DNA from: Victivallaceae bacterium
GTDB taxonomy: Bacteria; Verrucomicrobiota; Lentisphaeria; Victivallales; Victivallaceae
Assembly: GCA_028717165.1 (NCBI GenBank)
Contig: JAQUOK010000028.1
Location: 1-13,400 of the forward strand
Reading direction: 5' to 3'
DNA: 13,400 nucleotides
Shown: piece by piece, positions 5,714 to 13,400 of the stretch
Layout of the letters: every line of letters starts with the position of its first letter
Position numbering within the stretch: position 1 is the stretch's first letter
Program-made: the position numbers and the translations under genes
Notes under the pieces: model-generated
What the model saw: only the letters and a program-made list of their open reading frames with translations
Told to the model about the DNA's origin: nothing
Databases searched by the model: none

Positions 5714-6967
5714 CTATTTTGTATTCTCTATCTGATTGGGATTGCAAATTACCATGGGCGGATTATCCAGCGCCAGAGCAGTTTCCATCCCGCCTTTTTT
5801 CAGATTGTGCTTAATCCGGGAAGCAGGAGAAATTCCGCCGATGGAAGGATACACGTTGTATGCTTTATTACACCAGTTGAAAAGCGCCATTGCCGCCTCT
5901 CTGGACTTGCCGTTCCAGGCGTTGTCCCAAACCGCGGTCGCAAAACTGTATCCATTTTCAGACGAAACAATGCCGTATCTGGCTTTATGCCTGACATAAC
6001 CATATTTTGTTTCACCTACTTCTTTTAAGCTGCCTGGAGATTCCATGGAACTGTCCTGATAGCTCGTGAAAAAACCTTTTCCCATATAATTAGCGGTTTG
6101 ATTCCATTCCTTCAAATCCAGGTGCCAGATTGATGAATCATTAAAGAAGGTAAAGGTGATTTTTACATCTTTAGGTTCCTGCCAAAGAAATTTTTCTCTG
6201 CCCTTCAGCTTTTTATCATCCAGAGTTCTTATTCCGCCCCATTGATTATTCATGGTCTCAGCAAGGACAAACTTCGCGAAAACCGGGCCTCTGGTATAGA
6301 CGACTTTAAAAGGCATTTCAATCACTCCCAGAGAATCAACGCCGTATCCATAGACAGGAATTTTAGTATCTCCCTCAGGCGTTTTGACCGCGAGCCCTTT
6401 AATCCCATTGCGATAAGTTCCGCCGCCGAAATGAAGCCTGACCGTTATTTTACCAGTGTCAACCGCGCCATATTTATCTGTCTTCATCGCTTTTATCGGG
6501 GTATATGGGGGAACTTTTTTCATGCCGCCGGTTTCAATCGTATCAAAATAAAGAAAAAACTTTTTATATTTTCCGCTTTTCAGCTCATCCAGGACAAAAA
6601 CCACTGTCCCTTTGCCGTTACCGGTGTCATCGTCTTTTCCCTTATAAGTCGTATCATCGTACTGGCAGGGAATTTCCTTGCCATCCGAATCCACCAGCCG
6701 CAGTGAATTGGGCAAATCAAGGGTTTCAGTCGCTTTGGATAATTTCCCCAGCGCCGCATTGAAATCCACCCCCACCTCAATCGGATAACCCTCATAATCC
6801 AGAGTTCCCGGCGCGGTCACCATAAGCGGGATCCTGAAATGCCAGGATTTATCCTTATCCGTTTCGCTTGTCGGTTTCCACCAGTTCCCATTTTCAGCCT
6901 GAAGATCAAGCGAACTAAACATGCCGGTTAACATAACAATTCCCAGAAATGTTTTCCATGAATTCAT
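5714..6967 (-). CDS. Exported beta-rich protein of unknown function
   Basis: This 417-residue protein carries a signal peptide (MNSWKTFLGIVMLTGMFSSLDLQA, cleavage probably after A24). The mature start has WHFRIPLMVTAPG, then YPIEVGVDFNAAL, LRLVDSDGKEIPCQYDD and GTVVFVLDELKSGKYKKFFLYFD, a pattern seen at the start of several large exported proteins in PVC bacteria and loosely reminiscent of the N-terminal sandwich of exo-rhamnogalacturonan-lyase-like proteins. The rest continues with beta-type strands (GPVFAKFVLAETMNNQWGG, DVKITFTFFNDSSIWHLDLKEW) and ends without an anchor. I cannot name catalytic residues, so enzyme and binding protein are both possible. The start is well supported by AAAGGAGG five bases upstream. 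It follows the transglutaminase-like gene by 95 bases and precedes the pseudopilin by 87, so the three probably share one message. Confidence 0.75.
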   Translation of the reverse strand: MNSWKTFLGIVMLTGMFSSLDLQAENGNWWKPTSETDKDKSWHFRIPLMVTAPGTLDYEGYPIEVGVDFNAALGKLSKATETLDLPNSLRLVDSDGKEIPCQYDDTTYKGKDDDTGNGKGTVVFVLDELKSGKYKKFFLYFDTIETGGMKKVPPYTPIKAMKTDKYGAVDTGKITVRLHFGGGTYRNGIKGLAVKTPEGDTKIPVYGYGVDSLGVIEMPFKVVYTRGPVFAKFVLAETMNNQWGGIRTLDDKKLKGREKFLWQEPKDVKITFTFFNDSSIWHLDLKEWNQTANYMGKGFFTSYQDSSMESPGSLKEVGETKYGYVRHKARYGIVSSENGYSFATAVWDNAWNGKSREAAMALFNWCNKAYNVYPSIGGISPASRIKHNLKKGGMETALALDNPPMVICNPNQIENTK

Positions 6968-7023
6968 AACTGCCTCCTTTTTAATTTGAATTGCTTTGGA
7001 AAAGACAAAATTCGTAAATTCAT
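6964..7023 (-). CDS. Possible 19-codon leader ORF before the 417-residue exported protein
   Basis: In the 95-base gap, AGGAGGT (7043-7037) precedes an ATG at 7023 by 13 bases. The frame reads MNLRILSFPKQFKLKRRQL (six basic residues) and stops with TGA in an ATGA overlap with the downstream start at 6967. Codons AGG AGG of this frame form the downstream gene's ribosome site, so its translation could control access to that site. The spacing is long and no homology can be judged, so confidence is low. Confidence 0.3.
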   Translation of the reverse strand: MNLRILSFPKQFKLKRRQL

Positions 7024-7062
7024 TAACTTTCGTATGACCTCCTGTATTTTATCCTGAAACTT

Positions 7063-9264
7063 TTACTTGACATAGTTCAACACTATTTTACTTACAATAC
7101 CCTGACTGCCGGCATTGTTTTCCGAACATGCCCTCAGAGTATTGACGCCTTCATGCAGATCCCAGGTAAATTCACTTTTCCCGGTTTTCCACCCGGAATT
7201 GTCCAGGTCAGTCGCAAAACGGGTAAAGTTGGGAGTAAAAGTATCCAGCCAAACCTTTACCGTCCCCGGTTTTGTCCCGTATTCAAGGGAAAACTCAACC
7301 TGATTCAAGGTCGGATACAGGTCCCGCGCCTGACAGGTAAATATCGAATAGTGCTTCAGCGGCGGCGCGCTCTCATCCGTCCAGTTAAGGTAACCGTTCC
7401 ATGGCCAGGGAAGCATTCCCCGGCCGTGATTCAAGGGTATGGGATACTTTTGTGACAACAGATTGTTCCGCGGCAGAATACGAAAATAATCGGTGTTTTT
7501 AAGGAAGATATTGGCTTCCACGCGGTACTTATTGTCGCCCTGACGGATCCTGACGTCAAACAACTGCTGGGGATATTGAGCCTGTTCAGCAACGTTTTCC
7601 AGACAATTTCCGGAGTTTTTCAGCAACTGCTTGCGCCAGTCGTTTTTCCCGGCATTGACATTATGCAGATCAAGAACGCTCAGGGGAACTCCGGTAACCC
7701 CGTCATAATAATAGTAGTCCCTGGTGGCATCCAGAAAGACCCATTTCCGGAAATCTTTGGACCACGCTTCGCAGATTTCGTGACCGGCGATATTGACATG
7801 GCGGGCCGGAATACCGAAACTAAGCAGCGCATTGGATAAAACGACCGCGCTGGCAGTACATATTTTGTCCCGCCGCCGTTGTTCGTAAGTATTCATCATC
7901 AGGCGCTTACCGGCGGTTTTTTCCGACAGCGCATGATCCAGCGGGTTCCAGGAAAAATCCTTCTCTTTTCCGCTGATCCCCGCCCCGAACGGAACCAGGT
8001 AGGCCCAGTGCATGAGTTTCAGGATCTTATCGAATTCACCCGCCGCGTCTTTGACCACGGAATCCAACTGAAAAGCGGTTCTGAGTTTTACCAGATCAGG
8101 ATGCTTATAATTTTCATATTCGTAGTTGAAGGAACTCCTTTCGATATGCTGATTTTCATATTCCATAATATAGACACTGTCCGCCCATGACGGTTTTATC
8201 AGCTTACCCTCACTTTGAATATTTACCGCTTTCAGGGACGGCGTCAGCCTGGGATTGCCGGAGGCCATTACCGCTTTCCACTGGAGATACTGTCCGCGCG
8301 GTTTCAGCAACTGTCCCGCCCGATATTCAGCCCATTCCGTCCAGGCATCCGGGGAGTATAACGGGATTTGGCCGCTGCGGACGAAGAAACGGATCCCGGT
8401 TTCAGCCGGCGTTCTTTTCCCCCATTCGAGTTTTACCGCTGACAAATCCGCCCTGGCTTTTATTGCGGTATCCTGTCCGGTCAGATCAATAACCGGAGAG
8501 ATTACGGCGCCTTCCCGGCAGTATTGCTCCAGGTACAATCTGATGGAATATTCTCCCTTCACATTGGATTTCTGACCAAGATTTCCGGTCCAGGTCTTTC
8601 CCTGATCGAAACTTTTCATACTGGTTAACGGCCATGTCCGGTATTTTATGCTCGTGCCCTTGTCGAAGTTACGGTAATCGGACAGACCGATAAGGCAATT
8701 GCCGCTTTTCTCTTTAAGGCTGAAAATAACCGTATTTTCGCCCTTTTTCAACCATTCCGGAGGAAATGCGGCATAATAAACCCCGGCATTCCCAACGGTA
8801 TAAGCTTCATTTGAATTTTGTCTTACATAATGCCATTTCTTCTGGTCGTGCTTTAAAAAACGGTAGACAAAAGAATGCTCATTCACCTTAATTTCGATTT
8901 CCCCGATATTGCGGAAAATTGCGAAAAATATAATTTTTGCGCAAAACGCGTCAGGATTCTCCAGACAGAATATCTTCTTTACCTGACAACCGCTGTTAAT
9001 CACATCAGAGGCCGGACCGTATCCGCTTACTCCCGCGGCGCCGGGAGAATCGTTTTCGATCAGTACGCCTTTTTTCAAGGTAATTGACAGGTTCGACAGG
9101 ATTACATCGCTTACATTGCATTCTTTAAATATTTTTGCAGCATCCCATTTCATTTTTAAAATTTCCTTCCCGCCGGAATCTGCACCGTCCGCCTGAATAA
9201 GCAGGGATGGCAGCAGCAGCAGTAGCAAACTGGCAAACAGCGCTCTGGTTATTCCATATGACAT
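7063..9264 (-). CDS. Exported transglutaminase-like protein
   Basis: The 733-residue protein begins with a strong signal peptide (hydrophobic LFASLLLLLLPSLLIQA, cleavage near A25-D26). Residues about 110-360 are beta-rich, including a SFDQGKTWTG turn and QYLQWKAVMASGNPRLTPSLKAVNI, similar to sandwich modules of exported PVC proteins. Residues about 400-530 form a transglutaminase-like core: C469 in KICTASAVVLSNALLSFGIPAR, H495 in GHEICEAW, and D512 in WVFLDATRD, the expected Cys/His/Asp triad with the GIPAR signature. Such folds include cross-linking enzymes and cysteine proteases or amidases, and sequence alone does not decide which. The C-terminal ~90 residues (WDLHEGVNTLRACSENNAG) resemble a final beta domain. 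The start overlaps the preceding stop (TAATG), with AAGGAG eight bases upstream, so it is coupled to the 1115-residue gene. It should act outside the inner membrane. Confidence 0.85.
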   Translation of the reverse strand: MSYGITRALFASLLLLLLPSLLIQADGADSGGKEILKMKWDAAKIFKECNVSDVILSNLSITLKKGVLIENDSPGAAGVSGYGPASDVINSGCQVKKIFCLENPDAFCAKIIFFAIFRNIGEIEIKVNEHSFVYRFLKHDQKKWHYVRQNSNEAYTVGNAGVYYAAFPPEWLKKGENTVIFSLKEKSGNCLIGLSDYRNFDKGTSIKYRTWPLTSMKSFDQGKTWTGNLGQKSNVKGEYSIRLYLEQYCREGAVISPVIDLTGQDTAIKARADLSAVKLEWGKRTPAETGIRFFVRSGQIPLYSPDAWTEWAEYRAGQLLKPRGQYLQWKAVMASGNPRLTPSLKAVNIQSEGKLIKPSWADSVYIMEYENQHIERSSFNYEYENYKHPDLVKLRTAFQLDSVVKDAAGEFDKILKLMHWAYLVPFGAGISGKEKDFSWNPLDHALSEKTAGKRLMMNTYEQRRRDKICTASAVVLSNALLSFGIPARHVNIAGHEICEAWSKDFRKWVFLDATRDYYYYDGVTGVPLSVLDLHNVNAGKNDWRKQLLKNSGNCLENVAEQAQYPQQLFDVRIRQGDNKYRVEANIFLKNTDYFRILPRNNLLSQKYPIPLNHGRGMLPWPWNGYLNWTDESAPPLKHYSIFTCQARDLYPTLNQVEFSLEYGTKPGTVKVWLDTFTPNFTRFATDLDNSGWKTGKSEFTWDLHEGVNTLRACSENNAGSQGIVSKIVLNYVK

Positions 9265-12200
9265 TACTTTTTCTCCTTTTCGACTTTTTCCCCGGCCTTG
9301 ACAATGAATTTACCAGGTTTGCTGAATTCGCCGTAACCGCGCCCGTCCCAGGCCGCAACCCGCCACCAGTAAGTTCCCGGATTCAGCTTCAGCTTGGTAA
9401 ATGACATTACCCCCAAGCCCTGATAAGCGCCTTCCCGGGGAATGGGAAAGCCCCTCTCTTCTTGAGACCAGTACGTGCAGTGCGGACGCATAAACAGCAT
9501 TCCGTTTACACCAGTCCTGCCTTTTTCAATATATCCCTGAACAAATCCGGCAGGGTCATTTTTACTTTCATAGACTATCGGCCCGGCAAAATCGGAAGAA
9601 GCGGAAATTACCAGTTTGAAATGCAGCTTGTCATTGTTGTAATCCTTCGGGATATTCCAGTATAAAGGCGGATCGGACCGGAAAACCTCTATATTGCCCA
9701 CGGGTGAAACAAGCTGGGGCGGACATGGATACGGCTGATGCCCGAAAATTTCATATTTATGCGATTTTTCGGCTCTGAACTCGATTCCCTTTCCCCAGCG
9801 GATATAAGTATACGGCACCATTTCAATCTTATCCGGATTGCTCACATCATATATATGGACCTGGTCCGGTTCCCAGACGGCGGGATATGCCGGCCAGTAA
9901 ATGACGGGCGTTTTCTTTCCGGTCCATTTATCGGGCAGGACAATTTTCGTCAGAATGGATTCACCGTAATCATTACGGACGATTATCTTATCTTCGGGAA
10001 TACCGATGCGGGGAGACACAGTCCCGTCAGACAATCTCCAGTATTGCACATAGCATTCCGGTTTGCCTTTCCTGACCTTAATCGGCCCGTCGTTCCATAT
10101 ATATATTCCCTTGCCGGTACATACAAATTTCCTGACCGGGCGGCCCTCCGGGGTTTCAATGGAAAGAATATCAGGAGTATTTCTGAAAGACTCCTGGGAA
10201 CAGGGTGAAAGATATTTTCCTTTTTCATCATAAGGAACGGCTTTTGCCGTTTCTATAAACCGGAAATGCTTTTTGCCGCAGATATAAGTGAAGCCGTCAG
10301 CATTTTTTATGAATTCAGCTCCGGACGGCAGATCAGAGCAGATATCCAGAGGATACGAATGGCCGTCACAGACAATATAGGAAACATCCCCGGGAATACC
10401 TATTTTCGCGGAAAGCGTACCGTCCGACTGCAGGAATTGCCGATAATGCCCGGGATTCCCGTAGATTACATTAATCTTTCCCGGATGCCAAATATACAGG
10501 GAATTATTATCGCATTTAAAAGTTTCGATCCGGTTCCCTTGCGAATCCCTGACGGCAAACACATTGGCGGGATTTTTAATGCACCTGAACTCCCCTTTTT
10601 CCTTTCTGAGGGTAAAACCGCATTTATCTCCCGTGAAATCCACATTACTGCCATAGTCAGCTTCGGAAAGGAAACTGAAGTCTTTATAAGACAGGGAATT
10701 ATCGCCGAAAACATAAATCGACAATCGGCCCTCATATACTGTACCGGGAGTATTGGGTTTATCAGTTTTTATTAAATAATGCGTATCATTGACTGAATGG
10801 CAAATCCCTATCTCTGCCTGATAGTCTTTCGGCGGATCCTGAACCTTATCCAGAATAAGGATGTTCCCCCTTTGTAATTCAGGAGAAGAGCATTGGTAAT
10901 CACTGTACAGGATGAATTTTCCGCCGAAAAAGTTACCTTGAGGATAGCCGTCATGAAACGGATTGAAATCATAACAGTTAACCTGTTCCGTGCTGGATTC
11001 ATAGGCGGTAAAAGTTCCATCCGCGTTTACGAATGAGACCCGGTCATAAATTCCGCCGCTGTACCGCGTCAGGGTACAGGGCATAATATTTTCATATTCG
11101 AAACCGCGTCCGGAGCCGTATTTCTTCAGAACGGTAAGTTTATTGTTCAGGTCCACCCTTACCTGGTCGCTCAATTTTTGTACGGGAACAGTCATGTCCG
11201 ATTCGCTTCGGAGGGAACGGGAAAAATCCGTCGCCCTGACATAGAACCCGATCTTATCGGGAGCATTGCGCCGGATAACGACTTTTTCCGGATACTCAAT
11301 ATAATATTGCGGGAGAAAGCCGTAGTTGAAATTGGGGCAAGTCAGAAAGGCTTGAATAACGGCGCTTGCACTGGAATTATATTTCTTGAGATTGAAGCTC
11401 AAAGGATGCTGAGCCTGGGAAAATTGAGCAAAATAAGGAGAATCCATAAAGTTAATCCTCATAAAATACTCTGGATTGCCGCTCTTATATAATTTATACA
11501 TGTTATTTCCGCAATAAGCAAGGTATATGCCTGCGGTATCCTGGCTTACAGCAAAAACTGCCGATTTTCCCGGAACTGAAGTCCAGGAAAACAAACAGGA
11601 AAAATCATCTTCGGTTTTCAACAGTCCGGGCTGAACGGACTCACCGTCCGGCCCGCTGATCACAACCGCGGCACTTTTTTCGAAATCCTTTATCCGGACA
11701 GTTATATTCCTTGTTTGCCCGTCCGGAGGAAAAGCTATTTCCGTTTTTTCCCGCGCCGGCCTGAATTCGTATATTCCGGTTCCGGGATCATAGCCGAGGA
11801 AACTTCCGTTTGTCCCGGGCGTGAGCGGATGCCGGTACTGATATGTTCTTTCCCGAACGTTTTTTTCGGAACCCGGACCAACGCCGGGCGAAAGCACAAA
11901 ATTCAGGCTGATATTTTTACTTTTTTTGCAGACGAACCTGATCCTGTCCGCAAGCGTGTCGTCAACAGTCGCCAATTGGCCGGTAAATTTTTTATCCCAA
12001 TATACTCCGATTTTCCGTGAACCTTTTCCGAACAGAACAAATTCCTGATTCCGGTTTAAAATGCCGTAAGTTGATTTATCCAGTTCCAGGGATACGCTTT
12101 GCGGGCAGACGGCAAATGACGCGGAATAATTGCAGTACATTTCGCCATCGGCATGCAGACAATAAGTCCGGCAAAGGGTTCCATTATTTTTGCCCCCGAC

Positions 12201-12611
12201 GGTAATCCGGCTGTTTACCCTGATCAGAATCACGGCAGGAGTAATTGCAACTATATTGAAATCAGTTTCAGGTATTTTGTCACTGCAGACAGATACCCCG
12301 TCTATTTTCAGATCCGGCTTCAAACAGAGATTCGGTTCCCTGTTGAAATTTCCGTCATTCTTCGAATCATAGTATATTTCAGCAGGGAAATATCCCTTTT
12401 TATGGATAAATACTGCCCGCAGCCGGCCGATTTCCGCCCGCATATCCGGAGTCACCCCGACGTCTTTGGACGTTCCTTTGCGCACATTGGCAACAAATGC
12501 GCTGACCAGGTTTTCAGAGTCAGGAGCCACGTTTCCGGCGGCGCAACAAGCCTGAAAAACTAAGCCGCCGACTCCTGTAATACAAGTGGCAAATTTTGTC
12601 CGCATGTTCAT
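9264..12611 (-). CDS. Large exported multidomain protein with internal repeat and FN3-like C-terminus
   Basis: This 1115-residue protein has an N-terminal export signal (MNMRTK, hydrophobic FATCITGVGGLVF, then ACCAAG; cleavage probably around residue 25; FQAC is too poor for a lipobox). Most of it is beta-rich and matches no family I recognise. Residues 683-753 and 814-885 are two copies of one unit (motifs YIW, then SDGT-S--IGIP-D). Residues about 963-1105 look like a fibronectin-III-like domain: PPQLVSPVG, LYWNIP, FKLVISASSDF, NPGTYWWRVAAWDGRGYGEFSKPGKFIV, with an insertion in the middle. The tail is charged (KAGEKVEKEKK). The start overlaps the isomerase stop by ATGA, with AAGGAA just upstream; a second ATG two codons in is also possible. 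Its stop overlaps the transglutaminase-like start. The layout suggests a binding or scaffold protein, or a large polymer-degrading enzyme, but I can point to no catalytic residues. Confidence 0.8.
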   Translation of the reverse strand: MNMRTKFATCITGVGGLVFQACCAAGNVAPDSENLVSAFVANVRKGTSKDVGVTPDMRAEIGRLRAVFIHKKGYFPAEIYYDSKNDGNFNREPNLCLKPDLKIDGVSVCSDKIPETDFNIVAITPAVILIRVNSRITVGGKNNGTLCRTYCLHADGEMYCNYSASFAVCPQSVSLELDKSTYGILNRNQEFVLFGKGSRKIGVYWDKKFTGQLATVDDTLADRIRFVCKKSKNISLNFVLSPGVGPGSEKNVRERTYQYRHPLTPGTNGSFLGYDPGTGIYEFRPAREKTEIAFPPDGQTRNITVRIKDFEKSAAVVISGPDGESVQPGLLKTEDDFSCLFSWTSVPGKSAVFAVSQDTAGIYLAYCGNNMYKLYKSGNPEYFMRINFMDSPYFAQFSQAQHPLSFNLKKYNSSASAVIQAFLTCPNFNYGFLPQYYIEYPEKVVIRRNAPDKIGFYVRATDFSRSLRSESDMTVPVQKLSDQVRVDLNNKLTVLKKYGSGRGFEYENIMPCTLTRYSGGIYDRVSFVNADGTFTAYESSTEQVNCYDFNPFHDGYPQGNFFGGKFILYSDYQCSSPELQRGNILILDKVQDPPKDYQAEIGICHSVNDTHYLIKTDKPNTPGTVYEGRLSIYVFGDNSLSYKDFSFLSEADYGSNVDFTGDKCGFTLRKEKGEFRCIKNPANVFAVRDSQGNRIETFKCDNNSLYIWHPGKINVIYGNPGHYRQFLQSDGTLSAKIGIPGDVSYIVCDGHSYPLDICSDLPSGAEFIKNADGFTYICGKKHFRFIETAKAVPYDEKGKYLSPCSQESFRNTPDILSIETPEGRPVRKFVCTGKGIYIWNDGPIKVRKGKPECYVQYWRLSDGTVSPRIGIPEDKIIVRNDYGESILTKIVLPDKWTGKKTPVIYWPAYPAVWEPDQVHIYDVSNPDKIEMVPYTYIRWGKGIEFRAEKSHKYEIFGHQPYPCPPQLVSPVGNIEVFRSDPPLYWNIPKDYNNDKLHFKLVISASSDFAGPIVYESKNDPAGFVQGYIEKGRTGVNGMLFMRPHCTYWSQEERGFPIPREGAYQGLGVMSFTKLKLNPGTYWWRVAAWDGRGYGEFSKPGKFIVKAGEKVEKEKK
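9957..10172 (-). repeat. Second copy of internal protein repeat (residues 814-885 of the 1115-residue protein)
   Basis: This unit aligns with residues 683-753 over about 70 positions with one single-residue gap and about 23 identities counted by hand. Shared landmarks are a conserved Cys (C831), GIYIW, a G-K-P turn, and SDGTVSPRIGIPED. Similarity is at protein level only, so the duplication is old. Confidence 0.7.
10353..10565 (-). repeat. First copy of internal protein repeat (residues 683-753 of the 1115-residue protein)
   Basis: This copy has C700, SLYIW, a G-N-P turn and SDGTLSAKIGIPGD at the same spacing as the downstream copy. About 60 residues separate the copies. No third copy is evident by eye in the same protein. 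Confidence 0.7.
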
Positions 12612-13400
12612 TTTTCCTTACCAGCCGCTATCGCGTTTTGCAGTTTTTTGAAATTAGCCGCCTCGCGGGGTAAACCGATATCCGGAGGCCAGGCGCTCCA
12701 TTCCAGCGAGAAAAAACCGCCGAAATCGTTTTTCATCATTATTTCCATTACGTCCCGGACCAGCAGATCGCCTTCTCCTAAAAAAGCGTTTTCGTAATTA
12801 TCGTAACAGCCTTCCCTGATAAACTCCGACTTGCTTATCGGAAACGGGCTGCCGGGGCCTTTGTACTTCATATCGCGGGCGTGGAGATGGGTTATGTCAT
12901 TCCTGATCAGGGGATAAACATCTTCCGGGATTTCACCGTGAACGATAGAATGAGTAAAATCCCAATTTACGCTTACTCCGGGGCAATCCGCGCGTTTTAA
13001 AATTTCCGCGGCATTTTTTACCCGGCAGAAATCGTCATGGGTTTCGAGACAAAGGCTGACTCCGTGATCATAAGCAATAGAACCGTCCTCCCGCAAACCT
13101 GCGGCGATCCGGTCATAAAACTTTTCCCGGTTTTCGAGTTTCGGCTCGGGGAGCCGGCCGCCGAATACCCGGATAAGTTTTATTCCCAAAGCGGCGGCTA
13201 AGCGGATGTATTCTTTGCAGTCTTCAATATTTTTCCGATATTCAGCATCGTCTGGAGACGAATATTTCACGGAACTTGCCAGGCAGCAAAGACTTATTCC
13301 GGCATCTTCGCACTTTTTCCTGATCTCGGCACATTCCTGCGCGGACAGTCCGGGTTCGATACCATGTTTGTGTTTGGCGCAAATTCTCGGTTCAAAACCC
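12608..13400 (-). CDS. Sugar phosphate isomerase/epimerase-like TIM barrel (5' end beyond right edge)
   Basis: The frame is open from the right edge (first full codon at 13399) to the TGA at 12608, giving 263 visible residues. The GTG at 13268-13270 is internal, because the 43 codons before it continue the fold (GFEPRICAKHKHG, then LSAQECAEIRKKCEDAGISLCCLASSV). Only a short N-terminal piece is missing. The family is the xylose-isomerase-like/AP-endonuclease-2 barrel (PF01261). Likely metal ligands, numbered from the first visible residue, are E119 (LCLETHDD), D147 (VNWDFTHS), H173 (HLHARD) and E233 (FSLEWS). These cytoplasmic enzymes isomerise or epimerise sugars, inositols or keto-sugars using a divalent metal; the substrate cannot be read from sequence. 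There is no signal peptide in the visible part. It overlaps the next gene by ATGA, linking sugar processing to the exported proteins downstream. Confidence 0.85.
   Translation of the reverse strand, partial: GFEPRICAKHKHGIEPGLSAQECAEIRKKCEDAGISLCCLASSVKYSSPDDAEYRKNIEDCKEYIRLAAALGIKLIRVFGGRLPEPKLENREKFYDRIAAGLREDGSIAYDHGVSLCLETHDDFCRVKNAAEILKRADCPGVSVNWDFTHSIVHGEIPEDVYPLIRNDITHLHARDMKYKGPGSPFPISKSEFIREGCYDNYENAFLGEGDLLVRDVMEIMMKNDFGGFFSLEWSAWPPDIGLPREAANFKKLQNAIAAGKEK

Noticed and set aside
12608..13270. GTG at 13270 as the start of the isomerase-like gene
   Set aside because: The frame stays open to the right edge and the 43 upstream codons encode the expected early part of the barrel, so the true start is outside the window.

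Overview
All nine genes in this window lie on the minus strand, so transcription runs from right to left. Coding density is high, no gap exceeds about 220 bases, and I see no tRNA, rRNA, CRISPR array or transposase. The best lineage guess is Lentisphaerota (Victivallis-like) or a close relative in the PVC group. This rests on a short pseudopilin with an FTLIELLIVIAIIAIIASMLL N-terminus and an H-X9-DG C-terminus, a uroporphyrinogen-decarboxylase-fold protein, and several large secreted proteins of obscure family. It is an inference from gene style, not a marker-gene identification.

Layout in transcription order. (1) 13400-12608: sugar phosphate isomerase/epimerase-like TIM barrel, cut by the right edge. 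(2) 12611-9264: exported 1115-residue protein with an internal repeat and a C-terminal fibronectin-III-like domain; it overlaps gene 1 by ATGA. (3) 9264-7063: exported transglutaminase-like protein with an intact Cys/His/Asp triad; it overlaps gene 2 by one base (TAATG). (4) 6967-5714: exported beta-rich protein of 417 residues. (5) 5626-4976: pseudopilin. (6) 4803-3727: uroporphyrinogen decarboxylase/methyltransferase-fold protein. (7) 3504-2497: cysteine-rich protein made of two copies of one domain. (8) 2372-1536: lipoprotein. (9) 1515-1: exported TIM-barrel, glycoside-hydrolase-like protein with a DEP motif, cut by the left edge and open throughout its 505 visible codons.

Genes 1-3 look translationally coupled, and genes 4 and 5 probably follow on the same message. 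Each of the two gaps in this right-hand unit (after genes 3 and 4) holds a strong Shine-Dalgarno followed by an 18-19 codon basic mini-ORF that ends on the ribosome site or start of the next gene. Gene 6 has a promoter-like element with a LacI-type palindrome. Genes 8-9 follow a promoter-like element with a perfect 16-bp palindrome at the expected transcription start.

Read together, this looks like an accessory locus for taking apart an external polymer, probably a glycan or glycoprotein: exported enzymes or binding proteins, a surface pseudopilin, and cytoplasmic sugar-processing or C1-type enzymes. No transporter is visible inside the window and the substrate cannot be deduced. The least explained parts are the coupled 1115-residue protein/transglutaminase-like pair, the duplicated cysteine-rich protein, and the mini-ORFs in the gaps.
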